Shown: positions 17,501 to 25,849, numbered from the stretch's first letter. The stretch: 32,768 nt of DNA from Muribaculaceae bacterium (GCA_017619355.1 JAFZSO010000060.1:1-32768); one strand, 5' to 3'. Notes: generated by a model from the letters alone, not told the origin. Made by a program: numbers and translations.

Positions 17501-17804
17501 CCTTAATTACAAGGTCACCGGCCTGCAGCCCGGCACCACATATCTCTATGATGTGAAATCGGTGAACGGCAGCACGCAGAGCAAGTGGTCGAACAAGATC
17601 GAGGTTGTCACCTTGAGCGGCGCTTCTGGCGATGCCAATGGCGACGGCGCCGTGGATGTGAACGACGTGACCGCAGTGATCAGCTACATCCTGGGCAAGA
17701 ACCCCGAACCGTTCAACATCGGCAACGCCGACATGAACGGCGATGGAGAAGTGAACGTGAACGACGTGACCCTCATAATCGGCATTATTCTGGGCGGCAA
17801 CTGA
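14544..17804 (+). CDS. C10-family cysteine peptidase A2 with dockerin-like C-terminus
   Basis: A 1086-residue secreted C10 peptidase. Signal peptide (1-20); Spi-like propeptide (about 22-110); catalytic domain (about 145-388) with C178 in YTGCPATSASM and H335 in GGGGHAFNVDGY; Ig-like repeat (392-488); second Ig-like repeat (493-593); a 190-residue domain I do not recognise (about 598-785, rich in Ser/Tyr); FN3 first half (788-819), inserted beta-sandwich (820-975, starting TETFEKC), FN3 second half (976-1025, ending KWSNKIEVVTLS); dockerin-like module (1029-1086). The catalytic half closely follows A1, with identical runs such as YHVNFGWSGDGNNWYSMN, while from about residue 515 to the end it is nearly identical to A3. 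The gene is therefore a hybrid. It has its own promoter box and terminator. Confidence 0.93.
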   Translation: MFKKALLSLVALAAALQVWAAPVDVSTAKTKAEQYLTNRVYAGKYMAPAATQATLIKTEMGDNAQTPVFYIFNTASTFVIVSGDDRAEEILAYGDKPLNLDRIPKNMEAWLNIYKEQLDWLLTHPDVKVEKPVSIKSPKLRATVTGPLLTAIWDQEAPFNNQCHFTYSGTSYSCYTGCPATSASMVLYYWKYPTEPVGPLASYAGTLELSYWNSVNFTYPALPQTTFDWDNMIDDYTGSYTTAQGNAVATLMRYVGQAEKMMYGTASAGGSGIYTTDAQNIADMFIAFGYDEATTRLALKSNYTEASWAQLLQEELAESRPVVFMAVDAGGGGGHAFNVDGYNSSTNKYHVNFGWSGDGNNWYSMNAFSYSGYTFSSNQMMTVGIQPPMGAIKATPSEVNFQGFAGETYTQTVKVQARNLESDITIEKVGPDNITVSHTTITAAEAANGVNVVVTYAPTEAGTTNAALNLSCADEDVESVSVPITAVAQPRVPTLIVEPTSLNFSSTLDNTVTKTFTITGAFLTHDVTLTLNDTKGVFTVSPTTISQSSTDVNTPVTVAVSFNSAEEGSFNGSITIASEDAESKTVNLIAIARDGGTAADPFLNIANYETIDEAGATVTGMNTIYKYTEYEDQECAWLTVSNYGALKADDTQNWITSSSLSTYSNSWSASDVFPGQNAYFGSSQAYSVYGSNYQSFYVTNCTQVKAYVKGSSYSSSSASLAIYECTLNANGGVTPSTSAVEIKQVSNGVATSSELDASKIYLVKLTGGGSYPDLLEIGFQTPLSTIEVPVALPATEVAANGFTASWTICPSATSYTLRVKPKPAATLLMTETFEKCVSAGGQDIGGSLNNYLDNPGWTGSKVYTAVGGLRLGTASGLGTLTSPALDLSADNKVSIRMKAQTLNNDTDCGLKVSCGNASETITVPNNELGEYTIVLDCTAADQKVTFQTTTNSKRVIITDVELYSGDVTKTTPSKGFDETIITNITDLNYKVTGLQPGTTYLYDVKSVNGSTQSKWSNKIEVVTLSGASGDANGDGAVDVNDVTAVISYILGKNPEPFNIGNADMNGDGEVNVNDVTLIIGIILGGN
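16080..17804 (+). repeat. 1.7-kb near-identical segment, copy 1 (A2 tail)
   Basis: The 3' part of A2 matches 23968-25689 (3' part of A3) almost base for base, offset about 7.89 kb with only a one-codon indel near 17457. It covers most of the second Ig-like repeat, the unknown domain, the split FN3 and the dockerin module. The 5' parts of the two genes are far more diverged. Confidence 0.9.
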
Positions 17805-17866
17805 TTGTAGTCCCCCACCGTTCTCTTATTCAGGTCTTCCACAAACAAGACCAGCATATTTTCAAC

Positions 17867-17904
17867 GAAAGCCATCGCCCACCTCGGCGGTGGCTTTCTC
17901 TTAT
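17867..17904 (+). terminator. Rho-independent terminator of A2
   Basis: A 13-bp stem GAAAGCCATCGCC/GGCGGTGGCTTTC (17867-17879 with 17886-17898, one G-U pair), 6-nt loop, then a short pyrimidine tract. Confidence 0.75.
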
Positions 17905-17997
17905 CTGATAGATGTAATAGAATTAGGTTAAATCATTGAAAACAATCTGCCAATCTTAATAGATATCCAATAAATATTGAAAAAAAGCATCAATTAA

Positions 17998-18029
17998 TTT
18001 GCACAAAATAGAGAAAAAGAGTAATTTTG
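17998..18029 (+). promoter_or_regulatory. Promoter of adhesin-like gene B1
   Basis: TTTG at 17998-18001, 20 bp, then TAATTTTG at 18022-18029: a full consensus match. The start near 18036 gives a leader of about 44 nt and excludes the upstream in-frame ATG at 17999. Confidence 0.8.
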
Positions 18030-18079
18030 TGCAATATTGTTTTATTAACTTTTATTGTTTAACTAATTCATTAATGCTT

Positions 18080-20020
18080 ATGAAACTTAAAACTACAGTT
18101 TTGATGTTGGCAGTAGCTCTTGCTATTCCCATCATGTCACAAGCCGAAATCAAAGTGCAGGATTGCCGCAAAGCCACTAATGTGGTATTGACCACTCCCA
18201 CTGTGAAACCCATTTCGGTGGTCACCCATGTCACTAAGGCCACAAAGGCTGTTGCCGAGGGTTATGCACAAGTTACGCTCACTGTTCTCGACAACCCCGA
18301 TGGTGCAGCTGGTGGTGGCGTATGGGGCGACGGCACTGGCTATCAGATGCTCCTCGATGCCGATGCAACCGCTTATGGCAACGTTATTCCCGAGACTGGC
18401 GGTTTCACCACCGGTGGCGATGCTTCGGCTGAATCTTATGCCGAATTTGAGTACAAGATTCCCGAGAATGCTGATGGCGCTCTGAGTACCACCAACATGA
18501 TTGTTTCGGGCACTCAATCAATAACGATTCCTGCCGGAACTTATGACTGGTGCATCACCAACCCCACTCCGGGCGACCGTCTCTGGATTGCTTCGGCTAA
18601 TGGTAGTGTTCCCGGCCGTTACGATGACTTCGTTTTCGAGTCAGGTGCCAGCTACATCTTCACCGTATCTTTCGGTGGCCAGAACGACCAAGTTGACCTC
18701 GAAATCGACGACCCCACAGCTCCTGTAATGCCCACCGAACTTGCTGCTAATCCTGCCGCAACCAGTGCAGAGATCACTTGGACTCCCGGTGAGAACAACG
18801 ATACTTGGAACCTCCGCTATCGTCCTTATGTAGAAGGTCCTCAGAACCAATTATGGGATCTCGCCGAGGATACTTATGAAGCTCAGCTCGAAGGCTGGAT
18901 GGCATATGACGCCGATGGCGACGGCAACAGCTGGGGTTTAAATCAATCAAGCGATGGCAACATCTACTTCCTTTCTAGGAGCTATTCTGGCGGTGCCCTC
19001 ACTCCCGACAACTGGCTGTTCACTCCCGAAGTTGATCTGGGCGGCACGCTCAAGTTCGATGCTTGGCAGGGACTTTCAAGCTGGCCCGACAAGATCATGG
19101 TCTATGTTTGCACTAACCCCGAATGGGAAAGTGTTGATGAATTCACCGCTATTTCCGACTTCATCCAGCCTTCCAGCAGTTCACCTGAGAACTTCGAGGT
19201 TGACCTGAGCGCTTATGAAGGAACTGGTATCATCGCCTTCCGTCACTATGACTGCACTGACCAGTACTACATCGCTATCGACAACATCGAAGTGACTGTT
19301 CCCAACCCAGTGGAAATTCCCGACTGGACCGTGGTTGAACAAGTTTCTAGCCCCTATGAGCTCCAGGGTCTGACTCCCGTTACCGAATATGAGGTACAGG
19401 TTCAGGGTGTAAATGAAACTGGCAGGGCAAGCAAATGGACCGAGTCGGTTCTCTTCACCACTCTCGAAGAAAGTGAACAACCCGTTAAGTACTACCTGGT
19501 TGGTGGCTTCAATGGCTGGAATGCCGACGAGGCTCCCGAGATCACTGAAGAAGGCGTTACTATCGATGTTCAAGCTCAGAACTTCGAAGATCCCGAAGAC
19601 ACCGCTCAAGAATTCAAGCTCATCACCATGGGTGAAGACGGCTGGATCTGGCTCGGCGGTATCGACGAGAACGGCGTTGGCTACTTCGACCTGACCAATG
19701 AAATGCTGGAGGCTGGTACCGAGATCACTATCGATGATGCAGGTGCTAACTTCCGTCTGCCCGCTGCTGGTAACTACACCATCAAGCTGGTTGAAGAGAC
19801 CGGAGAACCCTCTAAGGCTCCTGTAGAAGGCATCAAGATGGTTGTTGTGAAGAACGACAGCCCAGGTGTTGCTGTTACCGACATCAACGGCAAGGTTGTG
19901 AAGAGCATCAAGTATGTGAACCTCGCTGGTGTTGAGAGCGCTCAGCCCTTCGACGGTGTGAACATCGTGGTTACTACCTTCAGCGATGGCACCAAGGCTG
20001 CCGCTAAAGTTATCAAATAA
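18080..20020 (+). CDS. Adhesin-like protein B1: DUF2436, cleaved-adhesin, FN3, E-set, C-terminal sorting tail
   Basis: A 646-residue secreted protein with no peptidase domain. Signal peptide (1-22); DUF2436-type domain (about 65-210: VWGDGTGYQMLLDADATAYG, YDWCITNPTPGDRLWIAS, RYDDFVFESGA), a module known from gingipain and HagA adhesin regions; FN3 first half (about 215-250, TWNLRYRPY); cleaved-adhesin/choice-of-anchor J domain (about 258-408: DADGDGNSWG, GGALTPDNWLFTP, FRHYDCTDQYYIAIDNI); FN3 second half (about 415-462); SusE/F-like E-set domain (about 468-590, YYLVGGFNGWNA); C-terminal tail ending GVNIVVTTFSDGTKAAAKVIK-like, which resembles a divergent T9SS sorting domain. Likely surface binding of host or dietary protein, haem or glycans; ligand unknown. 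The start at 18080 is chosen by alignment with B3; an alternative ATG lies two codons upstream. Confidence 0.85.
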   Translation: MKLKTTVLMLAVALAIPIMSQAEIKVQDCRKATNVVLTTPTVKPISVVTHVTKATKAVAEGYAQVTLTVLDNPDGAAGGGVWGDGTGYQMLLDADATAYGNVIPETGGFTTGGDASAESYAEFEYKIPENADGALSTTNMIVSGTQSITIPAGTYDWCITNPTPGDRLWIASANGSVPGRYDDFVFESGASYIFTVSFGGQNDQVDLEIDDPTAPVMPTELAANPAATSAEITWTPGENNDTWNLRYRPYVEGPQNQLWDLAEDTYEAQLEGWMAYDADGDGNSWGLNQSSDGNIYFLSRSYSGGALTPDNWLFTPEVDLGGTLKFDAWQGLSSWPDKIMVYVCTNPEWESVDEFTAISDFIQPSSSSPENFEVDLSAYEGTGIIAFRHYDCTDQYYIAIDNIEVTVPNPVEIPDWTVVEQVSSPYELQGLTPVTEYEVQVQGVNETGRASKWTESVLFTTLEESEQPVKYYLVGGFNGWNADEAPEITEEGVTIDVQAQNFEDPEDTAQEFKLITMGEDGWIWLGGIDENGVGYFDLTNEMLEAGTEITIDDAGANFRLPAAGNYTIKLVEETGEPSKAPVEGIKMVVVKNDSPGVAVTDINGKVVKSIKYVNLAGVESAQPFDGVNIVVTTFSDGTKAAAKVIK

Positions 20021-20050
20021 GAAATCTCTATTTGAATAACACCTTATAAA

Positions 20051-20082
20051 AAACTCTCGCCCACTCCCGGGCGGGAGTTTTT
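20051..20082 (+). terminator. Rho-independent terminator of B1
   Basis: A 12-bp stem (20051-20062 with 20069-20080), 6-nt loop, T run. The core CTCTCGCC/GGCGGGAG recurs after B2 and B3. Confidence 0.85.
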
Positions 20083-20145
20083 ATGTATAATTTTCACTGA
20101 AAACAGTAAATAAGCTCACAAGAAGTTTAAAAAAAACATGATATA

Positions 20146-20177
20146 GTTGCATAAATCTACAATAATGACTATTTTTG
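20146..20177 (+). promoter_or_regulatory. Promoter of adhesin-like gene B2
   Basis: GTTG at 20146-20149 (one mismatch to TTTG), 20 bp, then TATTTTTG at 20170-20177. The start near 20184 gives a leader of about 44 nt. Confidence 0.65.
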
Positions 20178-20227
20178 TATGAATTTTACAAATCCTTCTT
20201 ATTGTTTCACTTAAAAATTATTTTTTT

Positions 20228-22189
20228 ATGAAAAAACTCTATTCACTTATTCTCATGGCCGCGCTGGCACTGCCCGCCTTGGCCAATGTAACCGCCCTGA
20301 AAGGCCAGCAGGCTCCTGCCAATGTTGACCGCGATGAGGTTGTGACAGACTTCACTTCCCTGAAGCCATTCACCGGCATCATCCAAGCTCCGAAATTGAA
20401 TCGCGAGGATGCTGTAATCTATCAATGCGGTTTCGAGACCGATGCCGAACTCGCACAATGGCAAATTATCGATGCCGATGGCGACGGCAAGAACTGGGTA
20501 CAGGAAAGCACTACCTACGCTCACAGTGGTGATTATGCCCTTATTTCGTACAGCTATCAAGGTGGAGCTCTGACTCCTGACAACTGGGCCATCTCGCCCA
20601 ACCTGCCCCTTGGCGGCACATTAACGATTTGGGCCGAGAACTACAGTGGTTACTATCCCGACACATTTGCCGTGTATGTGTGCGTGGGTGATCCTTCAAA
20701 CCTCGACAACTTCGTGAAGGTTTCTAACGACATCACTCCTCCTGCTTCCTGGACCCAGTATGACATTGACCTGGGCGCATATTCTGGCAAAGAGGGTGTC
20801 TTCGCCCTTCGTCACTACAACAGCACCGATCAGTTCAAGATCTTGATCGACGACATTTCACTCACTGCTCCCAAGGCTGCTATGCCTCAGAATGTAACCG
20901 TTGTTCCCGCTGCCACCTCAGCCGATGTGACTTGGGAAAACGAAGGCAACGTAGCATGGAATCTGCGCTACCGTCAAGTGAATCTTAAGCCCGAAACATT
21001 CTGGGACTTTGAAGATGGAGCTCTCGCTCCTTGGACCACCGTTGACAATGACGGCGACGGCTACACTTGGGGCATCTGGGATCCCATTTCACTTGGTTAT
21101 CAACCTAGCGAGGATGGCATGATCGGCAACATGTGCGTAACCTCGGCAAGCTACGCAGGTGGTTCAGCTCTCACCCCCGACAACTGGCTCATTTCGCCCA
21201 AGGTAACCATCAATGGTCCTCTCTCGTTCTGGGCTGCAGGTCAAGACCCTGATTATGCTGAAGAAGTGTTTGCTGTGTATGTGCTGGTTGGCGATGACGC
21301 CGATCCCACCAATGTGAACAGCTTCGTGAAGATTTCAGAGGACATTACTGCTGAAAGCCCCATCAAGCAATACACATTCGACCTGGCCGACTATCAGGGC
21401 CAAGAAGGTTATGTGGCCATCCGTCACTACAGTGTTACCGACATGTTCCGCCTGAACATCGACGACATCATGATTGGCGAGTGGGCTGGCGAAACCGAGT
21501 GGATTTATGTGAACGACATCAACGAGATGAACTACACCATCGAGGGCCTCACTCCCGAAACCACCTATGAAGTTCAGGTTCAGGGTAATGACGGAGAAGA
21601 AAGCAAGGGCTTGAGCAGCTGGACCGAGTCGGTTGAATTCACCACCCTCGCAGCTCCTGAAGAAGCCAAGTTCTATGTAGTGGGCGGCTTCAACGGCTGG
21701 AATGCCGATACTCCTCTCGAAATCACCGAGAATGGCGCAACCTTCGATGTGGTTGAAGATCCCGAAGATGTGGAAAGCAAGGAATTCAAGATTCTCACCG
21801 CTGGTGAGAACGACTGGCTGTGGCTCGGTGGCGAAGACGCTAATGGCGTTGGCTACTTCGAAGTGACCGACGGCATGATGACCGACGGAACCGAGATCAC
21901 TCTCGACGACGCTGGTGCTAACTTCCGCCTGCCCGGCTCTGGCAACTACACCATCACCCTCGTCAAGGATGAAGAGGAGTCTAAGGCTCCCTACGAAGGT
22001 GTGGCGATCGTTGTGAAGCAGAACAACCTCACTCCCACCGCTGTTACCGACGTGAACAGCAAGACCGTTGCCGGTGTGAAGTATGTGAACATCGCCGGTA
22101 TGGAGAGCAATGTGCCCTTCGACGGTGTGAACATCGTGGTTACCACTTACACCGATGGCACCAAGGCTGCCGCTAAAGTTATCAAATAA
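20228..22189 (+). CDS. Adhesin-like protein B2: two cleaved-adhesin domains, FN3, E-set, C-terminal sorting tail
   Basis: A 653-residue secreted protein. Signal peptide (1-19, ALPALA); first cleaved-adhesin/choice-of-anchor J domain (about 64-215: DADGDGKNW, GGALTPDNWAISP, LRHYNSTDQFKILIDDI); FN3 first half (220-250, AWNLRYRQ); second cleaved-adhesin domain (258-416: DNDGDGYTWG, SALTPDNWLISP, IRHYSVTDMFRLNIDDI); FN3 second half (about 424-474); E-set domain (about 481-597, FYVVGGFNGWNA); C-terminal tail (about 602-653) ending AAAKVIK. It has a second adhesin domain in place of the DUF2436 of B1 and B3. Its last roughly 180 residues are almost identical to those of B3. The adhesin domains suggest surface binding; the ligand is unknown. 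Confidence 0.86.
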   Translation: MKKLYSLILMAALALPALANVTALKGQQAPANVDRDEVVTDFTSLKPFTGIIQAPKLNREDAVIYQCGFETDAELAQWQIIDADGDGKNWVQESTTYAHSGDYALISYSYQGGALTPDNWAISPNLPLGGTLTIWAENYSGYYPDTFAVYVCVGDPSNLDNFVKVSNDITPPASWTQYDIDLGAYSGKEGVFALRHYNSTDQFKILIDDISLTAPKAAMPQNVTVVPAATSADVTWENEGNVAWNLRYRQVNLKPETFWDFEDGALAPWTTVDNDGDGYTWGIWDPISLGYQPSEDGMIGNMCVTSASYAGGSALTPDNWLISPKVTINGPLSFWAAGQDPDYAEEVFAVYVLVGDDADPTNVNSFVKISEDITAESPIKQYTFDLADYQGQEGYVAIRHYSVTDMFRLNIDDIMIGEWAGETEWIYVNDINEMNYTIEGLTPETTYEVQVQGNDGEESKGLSSWTESVEFTTLAAPEEAKFYVVGGFNGWNADTPLEITENGATFDVVEDPEDVESKEFKILTAGENDWLWLGGEDANGVGYFEVTDGMMTDGTEITLDDAGANFRLPGSGNYTITLVKDEEESKAPYEGVAIVVKQNNLTPTAVTDVNSKTVAGVKYVNIAGMESNVPFDGVNIVVTTYTDGTKAAAKVIK

Positions 22190-22209
22190 GAATTCACTTA
22201 TTGAATAAC
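21661..22209 (+). repeat. 0.55-kb near-identical segment, copy 1 (B2 tail)
   Basis: Matches 27341-27883 nearly base for base, apart from two codons missing in B3. It covers the E-set domain, the C-terminal tail and about 20 bp beyond the stop codon. Confidence 0.9.
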
Positions 22210-22220
22210 ACCTTATTTAA

Positions 22221-22255
22221 AACTCTCGCCTCACCACTGGGGCGGGAGTTTTTTT
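22221..22255 (+). terminator. Rho-independent terminator of B2
   Basis: A 10-bp stem AACTCTCGCC/GGCGGGAGTT (22221-22230 with 22241-22250), 10-nt loop, seven-T run. Same stem and loop as after B3. Confidence 0.87.
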
Positions 22256-22357
22256 CATCGACCAGAAAAACTATTAAAAAAGGCTGATTCATTGAAAGCC
22301 CTCACTTTTTTTTCAGATTTTTCTTCACTTTTAGTGTGGATTCATGATAATAATGAC

Positions 22358-22365
22358 TATTTTTG
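22358..22365 (+). promoter_or_regulatory. Promoter -7 box of C10 peptidase A3
   Basis: TATTTTTG fits TAnnTTTG; the -33 box is not clear. The start near 22372 gives a 45-nt leader that ends almost exactly like that of A1. Confidence 0.5.
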
Positions 22366-22416
22366 CAGTACTGAATCACAACTATCATTCACAACTATTT
22401 TTATTTTAATATCATT

Positions 22417-25400
22417 ATGTTCAAAAAATCACTACTTCTCATTGTAGCCTTAGCGGCTACACTGCAAGTGTCGGCAGCCGACGTCAACTTGGCTACCGCA
22501 CAGAATGTGGCACGGTCATTTTTGACAAGGCAGGTGGCAAACGGTCACCTCAAAGCCACCGCAATCAACAACCTCACGCTCGTGAAGGCCGAGGCATCGG
22601 TAGCGAAACCCGAAGCGGTTGACTACTACATCTTCAACTCCGACAAATCCTATGTCGTTATTGCAGGTGACGACCTTGCCCCTGAAATCCTCATGTACGG
22701 TGTGGAAGGAACTATCGACCTCAACAACATCCCCCCTGCCATGCAGTGGATGCTCAACAAATACAAATATCAGATCGACGGCATCAAGGCCGGCACGCTT
22801 AAAGCCACGGGCTTTTCTCCCAAGGCAACAACTCCGGTTGCTCCACTGGTGACTGCCAACTGGGACCAGAGCGCCCCTTACAACAACCAGTGCCCCACAA
22901 GTGGCGGCTCTCGTGCTGTAACAGGTTGCCCTGCCACCTCGCTGGCCATGTGCTACTACAAGTGGAAATGGCCCACGACATTCCCTGCTTGTGACGCAAT
23001 CAATGGCAGTGTTACTGAAGGATATTCAGCTCCCGCTCTCCCGGAACGCGAGGCCGATTGGGACAACATTATCGATGAGTACACTGGTCCCACCAACTAC
23101 AATTCAAACGCAGAACAGAAAGACGCTGTAGCATGGCTCATGCGCTATGCAGGTCAGTCTATCCCCGATTACTATTACAGTTCAAGCGCCAGCGGTGCCA
23201 ACGACCCCGAAATCTATCAAGGCGTCCTCAATATGGGCTATACCGATGCCCAATATCTCTTGCTCACCGAATTAATAGGGTCGGGATGGAGTTATACCAA
23301 TGGCCCGCAGCAGTACACTGATGCTGAATGGAACGAATTCATGCTTAATGAGCTGTACCATGGCCGCCCCATCGAGTATCTCGCCTATGACTGCAGCGGT
23401 TGGCAGCCTGCAGGTCATGCCTTCAATGTGTTCGGTTGCGACAGCAACGGAAAGTACTACGTGAACTGGGGCTGGAGTGGCGACAGCAATGGCTACTGCA
23501 CCCTGCACAACTTCACCACCGCCACCGGCTCTACAGGCCAGTCGGGTTCTTACGTGTTCAACTATGGCGAGGCCATGATCATTGGCATTGAGCCTCCTGG
23601 CGGCATCAAAGTGAACCCGACAGAGCTTGAGTATGATGGTTATGTGGGCGAGACCTACACGAAGACCATTACCGTGATGGGCAGAAGCCTGGAAAGCGAT
23701 ATTTCTCTCACTTTGAGCGGTGACGCCGCTTACAGCATCAGTCACACCACCATCACTTCAGCACAGGCTGCTGATGGTGTTGATGTGACCATTACATACG
23801 CTCCAACTGCTGCTGGCAACCACAATGCCACCATCACCCTCAGTTGTGACAGCGAAGAGGAAGAGGATGTTGTTGTGACCATCACTGGCGTGGCTCATCC
23901 ACGCGTTCCAACTCTCGTTGTCGAGCCCGCGAACCTCGAGTTCAGTGCAGCACTCGGCAAAACCGTGACCAAGACCTTCACCCTCACCGGACCGTTCCTG
24001 ACTCACGATGTTACCCTCACCCTGAACGATACCAAGGGCGTGTTCACCGTCAGTCCTACCACCATTTCGCAAAGCAGCACCGATGTCAACACACCTGTTA
24101 CCGTTGTCGTGTCGTTTAATTCGGCCGAAGAAGGCAGCTTCAACGGCTCCATCACCATTGCCAGCGAAGGCGCCGAGAGCAAGACGGTGAACCTCACAGC
24201 CATCGCTCGTGATGGCGGCGCTGCTACCGACCCCTTCCTCAACATCGCTTATTACGAGACAATCGACGAGGCTGGAGCTAATGTGAGCGGAATGAACACC
24301 ATCTATAAATACACCGAGTATGAAGATCAAGAGTGCGCATGGCTCACAGTCTCCAACTATGGCGCCCTGAAGGCCGATGATACTCAGAACTGGATCACCA
24401 GCTCATCGCTTTCAACCTACAATAACAGCTGGTCGGCTACTGATGTGTTCCCGGGCCAGAACGCCTACTTTGGCAGCAGTCAGGCTTATTCAGTGTATGG
24501 AAACAATTATCAGTCGTTCTATGTCACCAACTGCACACAGGTCAAGGCCTATGTGAAAGGCGGCAGCTACAGCAGTTCGTCGGCAACACTGGCAATCTAT
24601 GAGTGCACGCTCAATGCCAACGGAAGCATCACACCTTCAAGCACAGCAGTCGACACCAAGCAAGTGAGCAGCGGTGTTGCAACTTCAGCTGAACTTGATG
24701 CCTCCAAGATCTACATGGTGAAACTGACTGGCGGCGGCTCTTATCCCGACCTTCTGGAGATTGGCTTCCAGACTCCGCTCAGCACCATCGAGGTTCCTGT
24801 GGCACTTCCCGCAACCGAAGTTGCAGCCAATGGCTTTACCGCCAGCTGGACTATTTGTCCAAGCGCCACAAGCTACACGCTGCGTGTCGTTCCCAAGCCT
24901 GCAGCCACCCTGCTCATGACTGAGACATTCGAGAAATGCGTCAGCGCTGGCGGACAAGACATCGGCGGCAGCCTCAACAACTATCTCGACAATCCCGGCT
25001 GGACTGGCAGCAAGGTCTATACTGCCGTGGGTGGCGTCCGTTTGGGCACAGCCAGTGGTGTAGGCACCCTCACGAGTCCCGCTCTCGACCTGTCGGCCGA
25101 CAACAAGGTGAGCATCAGAATGAAAGCTCAGACCTTGAACAACGACACCGACTGCGGCCTGAAGGTTTCCTGTGGCGAAGCAAGCGAGACCATCACCGTG
25201 CCCAATAACGAAACGGGTGAATACACCATCGTGCTCGACTGCACAGCCGCCAACCAGAAGGTGACATTTGAAACCACTACCAATAGCAAGCGCGTGATCA
25301 TCACTGATGTCGAGCTCTACTCGGGCGATGTCACCAAGACCACGGCCAAGGGCTTCGACGAGACCATCTTCACCAATATCACCGACCTTAATTACAAGGT

Positions 25401-25689
25401 CACCGGCCTGCAGCCTGGCACCACATATCTCTACGATGTGAAAGCCGTGAACGCCGACTCGCAGAGCAAGTGGTCGAACAAGATCGAGGTTGTCACCTTG
25501 AGCGGCACTCCTGGCGATGCCAATGGCGACGGCGCCGTGGATGTGAACGACGTGACCGCAGTGATCAGCTACATCCTGGGCAAGAACCCCGAACCGTTCA
25601 ACATCGGCAACGCCGACTTGAACGGCGATGGAGAAGTGAACGTGAACGACGTGACCCTCATCATCGGCATTATTCTGGCTGGCAAGTAA
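22417..25689 (+). CDS. C10-family cysteine peptidase A3 with dockerin-like C-terminus
   Basis: A 1090-residue secreted C10 peptidase. Signal peptide (1-20); Spi-like propeptide (about 22-125, YYIFNSDKSYVVIAGDD); catalytic domain (about 140-395) with C171 in AVTGCPATSLAM and H334 in PAGHAFNVFG, followed by NWGWSGDSNGY; Ig-like repeat (about 400-490); second Ig-like repeat (about 495-595); unknown Ser/Tyr-rich domain (about 600-787); split FN3 with inserted beta-sandwich; dockerin-like module (1033-1090) with DANGDGAVDVND and DLNGDGEVNVND loops. The propeptide and catalytic domain differ strongly from A1 and A2, which suggests a different substrate range or processing, while the last 570 or so residues are almost identical to A2. 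It has its own promoter box and a strong terminator. Confidence 0.93.
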   Translation: MFKKSLLLIVALAATLQVSAADVNLATAQNVARSFLTRQVANGHLKATAINNLTLVKAEASVAKPEAVDYYIFNSDKSYVVIAGDDLAPEILMYGVEGTIDLNNIPPAMQWMLNKYKYQIDGIKAGTLKATGFSPKATTPVAPLVTANWDQSAPYNNQCPTSGGSRAVTGCPATSLAMCYYKWKWPTTFPACDAINGSVTEGYSAPALPEREADWDNIIDEYTGPTNYNSNAEQKDAVAWLMRYAGQSIPDYYYSSSASGANDPEIYQGVLNMGYTDAQYLLLTELIGSGWSYTNGPQQYTDAEWNEFMLNELYHGRPIEYLAYDCSGWQPAGHAFNVFGCDSNGKYYVNWGWSGDSNGYCTLHNFTTATGSTGQSGSYVFNYGEAMIIGIEPPGGIKVNPTELEYDGYVGETYTKTITVMGRSLESDISLTLSGDAAYSISHTTITSAQAADGVDVTITYAPTAAGNHNATITLSCDSEEEEDVVVTITGVAHPRVPTLVVEPANLEFSAALGKTVTKTFTLTGPFLTHDVTLTLNDTKGVFTVSPTTISQSSTDVNTPVTVVVSFNSAEEGSFNGSITIASEGAESKTVNLTAIARDGGAATDPFLNIAYYETIDEAGANVSGMNTIYKYTEYEDQECAWLTVSNYGALKADDTQNWITSSSLSTYNNSWSATDVFPGQNAYFGSSQAYSVYGNNYQSFYVTNCTQVKAYVKGGSYSSSSATLAIYECTLNANGSITPSSTAVDTKQVSSGVATSAELDASKIYMVKLTGGGSYPDLLEIGFQTPLSTIEVPVALPATEVAANGFTASWTICPSATSYTLRVVPKPAATLLMTETFEKCVSAGGQDIGGSLNNYLDNPGWTGSKVYTAVGGVRLGTASGVGTLTSPALDLSADNKVSIRMKAQTLNNDTDCGLKVSCGEASETITVPNNETGEYTIVLDCTAANQKVTFETTTNSKRVIITDVELYSGDVTKTTAKGFDETIFTNITDLNYKVTGLQPGTTYLYDVKAVNADSQSKWSNKIEVVTLSGTPGDANGDGAVDVNDVTAVISYILGKNPEPFNIGNADLNGDGEVNVNDVTLIIGIILAGK
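23968..25689 (+). repeat. 1.7-kb near-identical segment, copy 2 (A3 tail)
   Basis: Partner of 16080-17804. The match begins inside the second Ig-like repeat and runs to the stop codon; the sequence after the stop is not shared, and the two genes have different terminators. Confidence 0.9.
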
Positions 25690-25720
25690 TCACAACAGGA
25701 ATTCATTCCCTGACCCTCTC

Positions 25721-25759
25721 ACAAGCCCTGAGCCTCTGAACGCTCAGGGCTTGTTTTTT
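25721..25759 (+). terminator. Rho-independent terminator of A3
   Basis: A perfect 13-bp stem ACAAGCCCTGAGC/GCTCAGGGCTTGT (25721-25733 with 25742-25754), 8-nt loop, six-T run. Confidence 0.92.
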
Positions 25760-25849
25760 ACCCACCCCTGCGGCGGTTCAGTTCTCAAAGCCGCCACCCT
25801 ACAAGAATTAATAGAATCAATATTTTTGTCGAATAAACACTTTAATCAT

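Noticed and set aside
11298-25689. True gingipains (C25 peptidases)
   Set aside because: The catalytic motifs are of the C10 type (GCPATS cysteine and GHAFNV histidine with a Spi-like propeptide); only the adhesin modules resemble gingipains.
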